Source of the DNA: Chryseobacterium gleum
Lineage (GTDB): Bacteria; Bacteroidota; Bacteroidia; Flavobacteriales_D; Crocinitomicaceae
Length of the DNA: 46,351 nt
Reading direction: 5' to 3'
Assembly (NCBI GenBank): GCA_945897565.1
Contig: CAMDFN010000019.1
Span: 1 to 46,351, forward strand
The position numbers were made by a program, and so were the translations under genes. Shown here one piece after another: positions 7,680-16,029 of this stretch (position 1 is the first letter of the stretch; each line of letters starts with the position of its first letter). The notes below the pieces were generated by a model. The model was given only the letters and a program-made list of their open reading frames with translations. It made no database searches and had not been told where the DNA came from.

Positions 7680-8123
7680 TTATTCAAAAAAAAGACGTCC
7701 ATTGATCCATTCCGGATCTAGGGTGGCGTGATTGCGTCGGTAGAAATTGAGTGCGGTATGATTCCAGTCCAATACTTGCCAGTCCATGCGCTTGACGCCC
7801 ATGTGCTTGGCGATGCGCACGACTTCATCGAATAAAGCCTGGCCATAACCTTGCTTGCGCACGGCTTCTTGCACGTAAAAATCTTCTAAATACAGGCAGC
7901 GCCCTTTCCAAGTGGAGTAGGAAATATAGTAGAGCGCAAACCCAATGACTTGATCGGAGGCATTTGTAGCGACTATGGCAGTACAAATTTGATCGTCAAA
8001 TAAATCGATTTGTAGTTGCGCTGGCGTATTGACCACCTGTTCTGGCGCACGCTCATATGAAGCGAGCTCTTGAATCAAGGAGAATATTGCAGGAATATCT
8101 TGAACTGTTGCCGCTCTGATCAT
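7680..8123 (-). CDS. GNAT-family N-acetyltransferase (diamine/thialysine acetyltransferase-like)
   Basis: 147 residues, a single GNAT domain. The acetyl-CoA pyrophosphate-binding loop RKQGYG is at residues 89-94. Before it, LYLEDFYVQEAVR matches the SSAT/thialysine acetyltransferase subgroup, as do N-terminal RAATVQDIPAIFSLIQELASYE and C-terminal WNHTALNFYRR. Such enzymes acetylate small amines (polyamines, thialysine) or antibiotics; the substrate here is not known. The ATG at 8123 follows the sprA stop by 11 bases, so it is probably the last gene of the maeB-ruvA-sprA transcript. Confidence 0.88.
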   Translation of the reverse strand: MIRAATVQDIPAIFSLIQELASYERAPEQVVNTPAQLQIDLFDDQICTAIVATNASDQVIGFALYYISYSTWKGRCLYLEDFYVQEAVRKQGYGQALFDEVVRIAKHMGVKRMDWQVLDWNHTALNFYRRNHATLDPEWINGRLFFE

Positions 8124-8134
8124 AGCAAATGCAT

Positions 8135-11100
8135 TTACTTCAGGCCGTTGAGGTCAAAGCGCAGCGTTACACCTGTTTTGAGGTTACCTGTAGGGTAGCT
8201 CAGTGAAACTTTTGGTGTATTGATGAACTGCTCATAGTAGAAAATTGCGCTCAGGTATTCATTGAGTTTGTAGTTGGCGTCTAGCTTGAAGCTCACGGTA
8301 GTTTGCCCTGCAGTTGCCATATTGGTATTTTCTACTACTTTTCTAATCACGGTTGCGTTGTCTCTGAAGGAGAAATTGACATTGATGAGTAAGTCGCTGG
8401 CATCTAGGCTGCGCACTAATTTGAGTTTAGGGATGTTGACTACTGTGCCGACTACAATTTCTTGACCAAGTGTTTCTGTCACTTGGTTGTTGTTCAAGGA
8501 AAGCGTTGCCTGACGGTCTTTTTTGTACTCAAAGTTGGTTGTGATGTTTTTACCCATGATGTTCCAGGTAGCGAGCATACCGATGAGCGGAGAGAAGCGC
8601 TCTGTGATGGTAATGTTTTGAACTTGAATTGGCGCAATAAAATTATTGTTAAGGTCTAGGGTTGTTGGCGAACCGTTGGCATCTAGGGTGGCGTTAAGGT
8701 TGGTTTGCATACCGTTGACCGATACCGAAGAGGAGTAGCCATGGTTGAGTTTAAATGACTTGACGATATCTTTTGCAAAGTCAAACTTGCTAAGGCCAGC
8801 ATAATTGATAGTCCAGTTGGGTAAAGGTAAATTGCTGCGCGGATTGATGGTTTTGTTATCAATTGGCGAGTTGGTATAGGCCGTTAGGAAAGAACCAATC
8901 ACGACTTCTTGTTGCGTTACAGAATAGCCGTCATAATAACCATTTGGCAAAGAACTAGAGTTGGCGTTACTGCTGCCAATAAGTTGAGATATTTGTTGGC
9001 TATTAGCCATCATTTGTTGGAAGATTGGCGAGCGGAATGAGCTGTCCATTTTGGCAAAGGCGGTTCCCCAAGAAATGGTGGTGTAGGTAAGTGTACTGCT
9101 TTCAAAACGGCTTTGCGATTCAAACGCTGATGCGCTTGGGTTCCAACGGTAAAATTCACCAGCTTGGGTGCTGTAGTTGCGCGATGCGTTGAGGTTGATA
9201 TTGAGGTCTTTGAAGGGCTCTAAAGTTGCTTTGAGTTGGAGATTGGCCGTGTGATTGACCATAAACTGCTTATTGATGTTTTCGTTTTGTACCAACCAGT
9301 TGTTGTCGCGGGCGAAGTCGCCAACGTGGTAGCCTGTTTCTCTACCAAAAACATCATAGCCTTGCTTGCCAAAGACAAAAGGCGTAAGCCCAAAAGCACT
9401 GCCGTTCATGCCGAGTACACTTGACTCTTGGTTGTAGCCGGGCAGCATGGTTCCGTCAGAGAGTGTATAGGTTCCGGAAATATTGCGCACGGACATAACG
9501 AGTCGGGCCAAGGTACCTAGAACTGGATTGATGGACTCACTTTCTTTAGCTTTGAGCTCCTCTTCACGTACTTGTTTGCGTTCAAACTTAGCTAATTGGC
9601 GGTCGTATGTTTTGCGTTCCTTCTCGGTCATTTCTTCAAGCGGTTTTTTAGGCTTGAATTCTGCTTTCTTCGGTGGGCCTCCTTTACCGGGCTGTGCACC
9701 ACCGGCTCCTGTTTTTGGGGTGTTGGTCTTGGCTCCTTTACCGTCAGCAAGCACACGTTTGAAATATGGAATTTGGTTGTAAAGCGTGACTAGATTTCCT
9801 TGGGCAGTCATGTTGATCGAGCGAGAATTTTGTATGGTGTTGCCAAATTCTGCTTGCCCAAGTGGTGCGCGCTGCCAATTGTACGTGCCTGCATATTTGA
9901 TATTCGAAGACAACCAATTGGTGATCGGTAGCTTGTCGAATGGCAGGGTGTAACTGATAGAATAGTTGTGGGTGTAATCCATGGTGCGGCCAAAGGTGCT
10001 GATTTGCGAGCGAATGGTATCCATGAATTCTTGGTAACCTTCTGGGTTGGTGCGGCGGTCTACGCCGTTGTTGCCTTCTTCGAAGATAGAGCGGTTATTG
10101 GCCGTAAAGGTAGTTTTGAGTGTTTTGGTGACATCATAACCCACTTGATAATTGCGGTTCCAATCAAAACGCTTCAGGTAAATGGGGTCAAAATCAAATT
10201 CGGGCACAATGATATTGCGTACTTGTCTTTCATTGTAGATGCGCGAGTAATCGTTGGTGAATGCGATGTTTTTTGGCAAATAGTAAAGGTTGAAATCTTT
10301 GAGTGGTTTGAGCCATGGATTTTTCTGAGCAGGTTGCCATTTTTTGAAAGGCTCCCATGGTTTGCCAGCAAAAGTGTAGTTGTAATTGAGGGCGCCTGTC
10401 CAGGTGCGCGTCATATCGGACTTGATGTTGAAGTCGCGCTTGGTGTTTTCGGCAAAGGCATAGGTTGCCGACCAATTGGAGACACTCCAGAATTGTGGTT
10501 TGGTACCAGCTTTGGCCTCTTTGCGCACATTGGTGAAGTTATAAGAGCGGCGTTCGGTGAAGTCTTGACCGAGGCGCATGCGTTCTTTGCGTGTTGCTAA
10601 ATCGTAGTTGGAAAGCTTGATATCGGGATTGAATGGATCGTATTCTGGATTGATTAGGCCAATGGAGTAGCCGTAATAGAACGGAAGAGAAACGCGCGCT
10701 TGCTTGCCAAAGAACTGTCCAAGTTGCATGGTGGTGCTGATATCGGCGCCCATGCGCTGGTTGCGTTGGCGATCTTGTAAGCGGCTGTCCACAGCACCCC
10801 AGTTGATGCCAGAATAATTACCCGCCGCTTGGACCGTAGCGAAATCTGCCAGCTGCAACTGCATCTGGCCAACGGCAGCAGAGCCGCCGTCACTTACGAA
10901 ATCTGTAAGGCGCATTTCATTGACCCACACGTTAACACATTCGGCATCGCCGTTGTCGGGCCCCCACGTATTGTCTGGGTCAGATTTCGAAGGATTTCGA
11001 ACGCCAATCATGATTGTTTTGATGCCTTGTAAGTTCGGACTGCCTTTTACCTTGATGCGGTTATTGGGGTTATTGGGATCAACTTTTTCGTACTCTACTA

Positions 11101-14100
11101 TGCTCGAGACACCAGGCACACCTTCTTCAAGTTTGGTGTTGCGTTCCATTTTGAGCGCCAATAAGCGGTCAAATTCGATTTCGATGTTGTTGGCTGCCGG
11201 CCAAATGAGATCGGGGTTGGTGGTGTTCCAATCCGTTACCTTCATTGGCAATTCGTATTCGTAATAGTTATCGACGTAGTCTGTACCAAGGCGCACAAAC
11301 ATCGTGAGTTCGTTGTCTTTGAGTTGGTTTTGCACAACAGATTCAGCGTGCACAAACATTTTAAGTTTCTTGTAAGTCCTTACGTCAAATTGCACATTGC
11401 GGTATGCAGCACGGGCGTCGCCATCTTGCAAATTACAAACCTCGAGCACCAACGATTGCTCGTTCATTTGGCGCTGATACACCTGAGAAGGGTCAATTTC
11501 TCTGTCGATGCCGGGAGGAACAACATAGTTGATTGGCTGGCGCTGCGCATTTTCTTCGATATTGAGTGCTGCAATGTTAAAAGAAGTAAGGTTAGGGTCG
11601 GTCTGGACGCTTAGGCCTGGTTGGGTAAGGTCTTGGAAATAACGACGCCATTCACCGCGCACAAATTCTAGGCGCGCAAAACGCAATACGACAGGCTCAT
11701 CAAAACCTTTCATGTACATGCGCATAAAACGAATAGAACGGAAATCTTGGATACCGTTGATGCGGTTCTCAAAGTCGCGGATAGGTACTTTGAATTGGTA
11801 CCAAGTTTCTGTTTTGGTGCCGTTTTGGTAGACTTGTTTGTTGGTAATGAAATTGCTACCAACGTTTTGGAGGTCATTAGGCCGCAAACTTACGCGGTAT
11901 TGGAAATAGGCTTCTGACTCTGAAAGGTTGTTGTCTTGGTTGATGTCTTCGATATCTGGGAAGTTGGCGGCAATGGTTGGGTAGCCTAATGCGTTAGCGG
12001 TATCCGACATTTCGGTTGTGGGGGAGTTGCCTTGCATACCGTTGTAGCGTTTATAGCGCTCTAGAATATTGAGTTGGGCGTTGTCGTAGACGTCGTCTAG
12101 GTAGTAGTTGTAGTCGTCGGTAGAGGGGTCGGTGGTCATGCGGGCTTTGGCAGCTGCACTTAGGGTGTTGTTGTTTTGTACCCAACTCACAAACGAGGCG
12201 TAGCTCTGGCTTTCGGCGAGGTTGTCCCAGCCGTCTAGGCCTACATCTTGCTTGATGCGTGCTGCGGGGTCATTGGCAAAGGCATTCACAACTACTTGTT
12301 GGGTAGAGATGCGCGACCAAAGTGTGGTGTCGATGTTGTCTAGTAAGACGGGGTCGTTGTTGGGTGGAAGTCCGTGCTCGAAACTCTTGCGCGAGTCTGG
12401 TAAAATGTCTTCTGAAATATTGCCCAGGTTAAAGTAAAGATCACCGCCAGACATTGGCGCATTCGGATTTTCGTTTTCGGCATCTTGGTTAAAGGGATCT
12501 AGGAGCCAGAATTGAATAAATTCGATATTGGCCAATTCGAAGTCGTTGGTAGTGAGGCCGCGCATAATGCCGCCCCAACGCTCTTCAGGGTTGGTAAAGT
12601 ACCCGAGCGAGTCAATGGTTGCGGTTGTGTCAAAATTATACATGCCGCGCTCAGCAGGGTAGTAGGCCAAATCGAGAACGTTGATGTTGGAAATAGAGCC
12701 GTATTGCAATTGCAAATTCGGGAAGATATCCGTCATTTGAATCAGGCGCATGCGGCTGTCGTAAAGCATGCTTGGGTCTTGCTTGATATGCGCGGGGGTC
12801 AGCTGATTGCTTTGGTAAAAAACGGGGTCAATGGTGTACCAAGAGAGGTTGGCGCGCTTGTAACCTGAACTCAAATCTTTTTTAGTGGCTTCTGGGAATA
12901 AGTTGGGCTGTCCTTGTGGTACTGAAGCCAGGCGCCACGCAGCGATGCTTTTGAGGTCAATGGCACTCTGAGACGCTTCGAAGTCGTCGATATAGGAGGT
13001 GCCTTCTTTATTGATAGCGCGCGGTTGGCCCGGGCGCAAAGTGGCTACTTCTCCAGACATAGAGAGCGTAGACATGGTGTTGGTAGAAATAACGGGCAAT
13101 AAATCGACCAATTTGGTCAGCATAGGAACGTTGGTGCGGAAGGCGAAGTCGGCGCCGAGCACATTGTTTTTGAAGGGCTCGCTGCCAAAATCTACTTTTT
13201 GCGTCACGGGGCGCTCCATCATGCGCAACCAAGTGGTACCTAGTTTAAAGTTTTCATTGATGCGGTATTGGTAGCGGCCGCCGATCATGGAACGGGCCTG
13301 GAATCCAAATACGGAGTTGGATTCAATGGAGATTTTAATCGGTGTATTGGATTCGAGGATACCCGTATTGAGTATTTTTACACGGCTAAACGCGTAATCT
13401 ACGGTGTAGTCTACGCCTTCTACCAAGCGCATGCCGCCGGCAGTAACGACCACCGCACCTGGCGGTATGTTCATTACATTCAATGGAATTTCCGAAGAGA
13501 TAGAAGACTGAAACTCACCCTTGAACACAAAGCGGTTTTTACTTGGAATCTGCTGTGCAGCTGTTTTAGTGGAGTCGTAGAGCTCGGTATAAGACAACTG
13601 ATTTACATAAAGGTCCGCAACCCCTGCTTGGGTGAGTTTTTGCGCGAGCGTTTTGCCAAATGGCTCAACTGTGGTAAAGAAGATGCGTCCGTTTTTGCGG
13701 TTGATTGTACCGCCGTTGTCAATTTTGTTACCCACTACATTGAAAGGCGCAAAGTCAAAAACACCATCAGAGAAAGGTTGGTTGTTTTGATTGATTTTGT
13801 CCATGTCGAGTAGCGTCACAATCTGTTTCTTGTCAATGCCGTCAAAAGGCAAGAAAGGCTGAAGCACAGATGTTTCGCGGTTGTTGTAGTAGACATCAAT
13901 TTTAAAGCCGAGTTGATCTACTTGGTAAGCCCCAATAGAATACACGTTTTTCATCATTAAGTCCCAAATTTTGTTCTTTGGATTGGTGATGGTTGGTTTG
14001 ATGAGTTTGAGGATGAGTGCTTCTTGACCGTTGGTGCCGTCTGTGGAGAATTCCCCAACTTGGTAGGTATCGCCTCTGTAGGTGTATTCGTAGGCTATAG

Positions 14101-15451
14101 CCAATACTTCGTCGTTGTTGAGGGCTGTATTGAGCGATACATAGCCGAGTAAAGCATTATAGGTAAACTCGTTTTCATTGAGCTTGCGGGCGTTTTCTAC
14201 TTTTTCGTAATCGACCGCTTGGTTGAACGGCCCCGGCGAGTTGACTTGCGTACTCAAGGCCAAAACCGCATTAGAGAAACCGCGCACCATTGGCTGAACC
14301 GCAGCCCAATCATAAAGACCATTGGCTTGGTTGTCTGGCAATTCTTGCGTGGTGTAAGCGCCAGGATTACCTTGACAGTTGTTCGCTTTTGCTTCCCCTA
14401 AATCGGAGAATGCGACAATATTGCGTGTGTTTTCGGTGATGCTGCTGCGGTTGGTTACCCAAACTTCTATGCGGGTAATGTATGTGGTAGAATTCACAAC
14501 GGGCAACGTTGCCATGGCGGTGTCGTAGTGTTGTTGGTGGTAAAGGTTGAGGAAGTAGTGTCGGTTGGCCTCGTAGTTGTCGGCGGTGATCTCAAATTTT
14601 TGAACTTGTGCCTTACCCGTTACGTTGATTTCGGTGCGCTTTCCTTTGGATTGTGCAATAATGAAATCTACGGTAGAACGCCCAAATTTGAGTTGTGTTT
14701 TGAAACCAAAAAGGGTTTGGGAGCTCGGGATGAGCGTGGTAGGTAATTCAAGACTGACTTGCCCAAGCGCAATTTTTTGTAGGATGTCGTCTTCTTTACC
14801 AGTGCGCTCAAGTTTGGAGATGTTTTCGAAATCAAAGTTGGCGCGGGTGTTGTATTTCATGTTCACTTTCATCATGGTGCCGATTTGGCCTGTGATGTCC
14901 ATGTTGATATTTTGATTGAAGTCAAAGCGCGTGATGTTGCGCTGGCGCATGGGTAGAATGGGGTTGTCTACGCGAGAGTGGTTGGCACCTAAAGAAATTT
15001 CGAGGTTGCCACCAGGGGTAATGGTGATTTGATCTGAGCCAAAAAAGCTTTCGAAGGCTTTTGAACCAATTTTGATAGGGAGTTCAAAAGTGCGGTTTTC
15101 GGCACTTTCTTCAGCTACAATTTCTTTCCAATCCAACGAGAAGCTCTTTTTTTCTTCGTATGCAAGGTATTCTTCGAGGGTCATGGCTTGAGGCGCCCGA
15201 AAGTAGGTGTCTGTGCCCATCATGTCTTTAAACACAAAAGTGCCGGATTCGGGGTCGTAGACGATGGTTTGGTTGAGTTTGGTGGGGTCGCCGAGGTCAA
15301 AACTTTGCGGAAGATTTTGAAACGGATTGAGCGGATTGAAAATAGGAAAAGGGAGTGTGGGTGTTTGGGCAGCCACTTTGCCAAAGTTGAAAAACACCAT
15401 CAAAATGAGGGTGCCAATTGCAAGATATTTTTGCCAGTAGTTGTGTTGCAC
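8135..15451 (-). CDS. sprA: SprA (Sov), outer-membrane translocon of the type IX secretion system
   Basis: 2438 residues, matching the ~2400-2500 of SprA/Sov. The family forms a very large single-chain beta-barrel in the outer membrane through which T9SS cargo passes; it is needed for gliding in flavobacteria. A signal peptide (residues 1-29, ending GKVAAQ) is followed by long beta-rich sequence. SprA landmarks include DYAFSRVKILNTGIL, FGFQARSMIGGRYQYR, MSGEVATLRPGQPRAINKEG with SYIDDFEASQ, WVNEMRLTDF, and a C-terminal strand ending LKTGVTLRFDLNGLK. Residues ~1900-1972 are a Gly/Pro/Lys- and then Lys/Glu-rich polar segment inside the barrel sequence. The start is a GTG two bases after the ruvA stop; an ATG 17 codons downstream would cut into the signal peptide. 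Confidence 0.96.
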   Translation of the reverse strand: MQHNYWQKYLAIGTLILMVFFNFGKVAAQTPTLPFPIFNPLNPFQNLPQSFDLGDPTKLNQTIVYDPESGTFVFKDMMGTDTYFRAPQAMTLEEYLAYEEKKSFSLDWKEIVAEESAENRTFELPIKIGSKAFESFFGSDQITITPGGNLEISLGANHSRVDNPILPMRQRNITRFDFNQNINMDITGQIGTMMKVNMKYNTRANFDFENISKLERTGKEDDILQKIALGQVSLELPTTLIPSSQTLFGFKTQLKFGRSTVDFIIAQSKGKRTEINVTGKAQVQKFEITADNYEANRHYFLNLYHQQHYDTAMATLPVVNSTTYITRIEVWVTNRSSITENTRNIVAFSDLGEAKANNCQGNPGAYTTQELPDNQANGLYDWAAVQPMVRGFSNAVLALSTQVNSPGPFNQAVDYEKVENARKLNENEFTYNALLGYVSLNTALNNDEVLAIAYEYTYRGDTYQVGEFSTDGTNGQEALILKLIKPTITNPKNKIWDLMMKNVYSIGAYQVDQLGFKIDVYYNNRETSVLQPFLPFDGIDKKQIVTLLDMDKINQNNQPFSDGVFDFAPFNVVGNKIDNGGTINRKNGRIFFTTVEPFGKTLAQKLTQAGVADLYVNQLSYTELYDSTKTAAQQIPSKNRFVFKGEFQSSISSEIPLNVMNIPPGAVVVTAGGMRLVEGVDYTVDYAFSRVKILNTGILESNTPIKISIESNSVFGFQARSMIGGRYQYRINENFKLGTTWLRMMERPVTQKVDFGSEPFKNNVLGADFAFRTNVPMLTKLVDLLPVISTNTMSTLSMSGEVATLRPGQPRAINKEGTSYIDDFEASQSAIDLKSIAAWRLASVPQGQPNLFPEATKKDLSSGYKRANLSWYTIDPVFYQSNQLTPAHIKQDPSMLYDSRMRLIQMTDIFPNLQLQYGSISNINVLDLAYYPAERGMYNFDTTATIDSLGYFTNPEERWGGIMRGLTTNDFELANIEFIQFWLLDPFNQDAENENPNAPMSGGDLYFNLGNISEDILPDSRKSFEHGLPPNNDPVLLDNIDTTLWSRISTQQVVVNAFANDPAARIKQDVGLDGWDNLAESQSYASFVSWVQNNNTLSAAAKARMTTDPSTDDYNYYLDDVYDNAQLNILERYKRYNGMQGNSPTTEMSDTANALGYPTIAANFPDIEDINQDNNLSESEAYFQYRVSLRPNDLQNVGSNFITNKQVYQNGTKTETWYQFKVPIRDFENRINGIQDFRSIRFMRMYMKGFDEPVVLRFARLEFVRGEWRRYFQDLTQPGLSVQTDPNLTSFNIAALNIEENAQRQPINYVVPPGIDREIDPSQVYQRQMNEQSLVLEVCNLQDGDARAAYRNVQFDVRTYKKLKMFVHAESVVQNQLKDNELTMFVRLGTDYVDNYYEYELPMKVTDWNTTNPDLIWPAANNIEIEFDRLLALKMERNTKLEEGVPGVSSIVEYEKVDPNNPNNRIKVKGSPNLQGIKTIMIGVRNPSKSDPDNTWGPDNGDAECVNVWVNEMRLTDFVSDGGSAAVGQMQLQLADFATVQAAGNYSGINWGAVDSRLQDRQRNQRMGADISTTMQLGQFFGKQARVSLPFYYGYSIGLINPEYDPFNPDIKLSNYDLATRKERMRLGQDFTERRSYNFTNVRKEAKAGTKPQFWSVSNWSATYAFAENTKRDFNIKSDMTRTWTGALNYNYTFAGKPWEPFKKWQPAQKNPWLKPLKDFNLYYLPKNIAFTNDYSRIYNERQVRNIIVPEFDFDPIYLKRFDWNRNYQVGYDVTKTLKTTFTANNRSIFEEGNNGVDRRTNPEGYQEFMDTIRSQISTFGRTMDYTHNYSISYTLPFDKLPITNWLSSNIKYAGTYNWQRAPLGQAEFGNTIQNSRSINMTAQGNLVTLYNQIPYFKRVLADGKGAKTNTPKTGAGGAQPGKGGPPKKAEFKPKKPLEEMTEKERKTYDRQLAKFERKQVREEELKAKESESINPVLGTLARLVMSVRNISGTYTLSDGTMLPGYNQESSVLGMNGSAFGLTPFVFGKQGYDVFGRETGYHVGDFARDNNWLVQNENINKQFMVNHTANLQLKATLEPFKDLNINLNASRNYSTQAGEFYRWNPSASAFESQSRFESSTLTYTTISWGTAFAKMDSSFRSPIFQQMMANSQQISQLIGSSNANSSSLPNGYYDGYSVTQQEVVIGSFLTAYTNSPIDNKTINPRSNLPLPNWTINYAGLSKFDFAKDIVKSFKLNHGYSSSVSVNGMQTNLNATLDANGSPTTLDLNNNFIAPIQVQNITITERFSPLIGMLATWNIMGKNITTNFEYKKDRQATLSLNNNQVTETLGQEIVVGTVVNIPKLKLVRSLDASDLLINVNFSFRDNATVIRKVVENTNMATAGQTTVSFKLDANYKLNEYLSAIFYYEQFINTPKVSLSYPTGNLKTGVTLRFDLNGLK

Positions 15452-15453
15452 GG

Positions 15454-16029
15454 TTATAGTAGTCTTAGCGCTTCTTTGATCAGTTGTTCTACGGTTTCGG
15501 TACCGGTATCGATTTTATCCAATACCTTTTCGGCTGATTTTTTGTCAAAACCGAGCGAAACCAATGCAATTAACGCATCAAATCGATTTCTATTGTTCGC
15601 CGAGAAAATATTCTCGGAGCCGAGTTCCATTTTAGAAACCTTGCTTTTGAGGTCAATAATGACCCGCTGTGCGGTTTTGGTGCCGATGCCTTTGATTTTT
15701 TGAATGCTCACGACATCTTCGCAAAGAATTGCTTGTGCGATGTCGTCGGGGGTCATTGAGGAGAGCATGATGAGCGCAGTGTTGGGCCCGATGCCCGAAA
15801 CACTGATGAGGTGCCCGAACATTTCGCGCTCTTCTTTGGTTGCAAAACCGTAGAGAATGTGCGCATCTTCTCTGACAATCAGTTTGGTATGCAAAACAAT
15901 GGCCTCCGCATCGGGCAGAGCTGAAAAGGTATTGAGTGAAATTTTGACATCATAACCCACCCCAGCGCACTCAATGAGTAGGTTGGTAGGATTCTTTTCA
16001 ATTAGGCGGCCATTGAGTCTTGAAATCAT
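15454..16029 (-). CDS. ruvA: Holliday junction branch migration subunit RuvA
   Basis: 191 residues, typical length. RuvA binds four-way DNA junctions as a tetramer and loads the RuvB motor during recombination and repair. The N-terminal OB domain (residues 1-62, MISRLNGRLIEKNPTNLLIE, GVGYDVKISL) is followed by helix-hairpin-helix motifs (LISVSGIGPNTALIMLSS, IQKIKGIGTKTAQRVIIDLK) and the RuvB-interacting C-terminal helices (ALVSLGFDKKSAEKVLDKI). It overlaps the maeB stop by four bases (ATGA) and abuts sprA, a gene order known in Bacteroidota. No ruvB or ruvC lies in the window. Confidence 0.97.
   Translation of the reverse strand: MISRLNGRLIEKNPTNLLIECAGVGYDVKISLNTFSALPDAEAIVLHTKLIVREDAHILYGFATKEEREMFGHLISVSGIGPNTALIMLSSMTPDDIAQAILCEDVVSIQKIKGIGTKTAQRVIIDLKSKVSKMELGSENIFSANNRNRFDALIALVSLGFDKKSAEKVLDKIDTGTETVEQLIKEALRLL

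Noticed and set aside
7500-7721. A 73-codon plus-strand reading frame with an ATG
   Set aside because: It lies across the predicted hairpin arms, overlaps the GNAT 3' end, has no ribosome site or promoter of the local type and no recognisable sequence.
9968-10600. A 210-codon plus-strand frame opposite sprA
   Set aside because: Antisense to clearly conserved SprA sequence, with no family match and no upstream signals.
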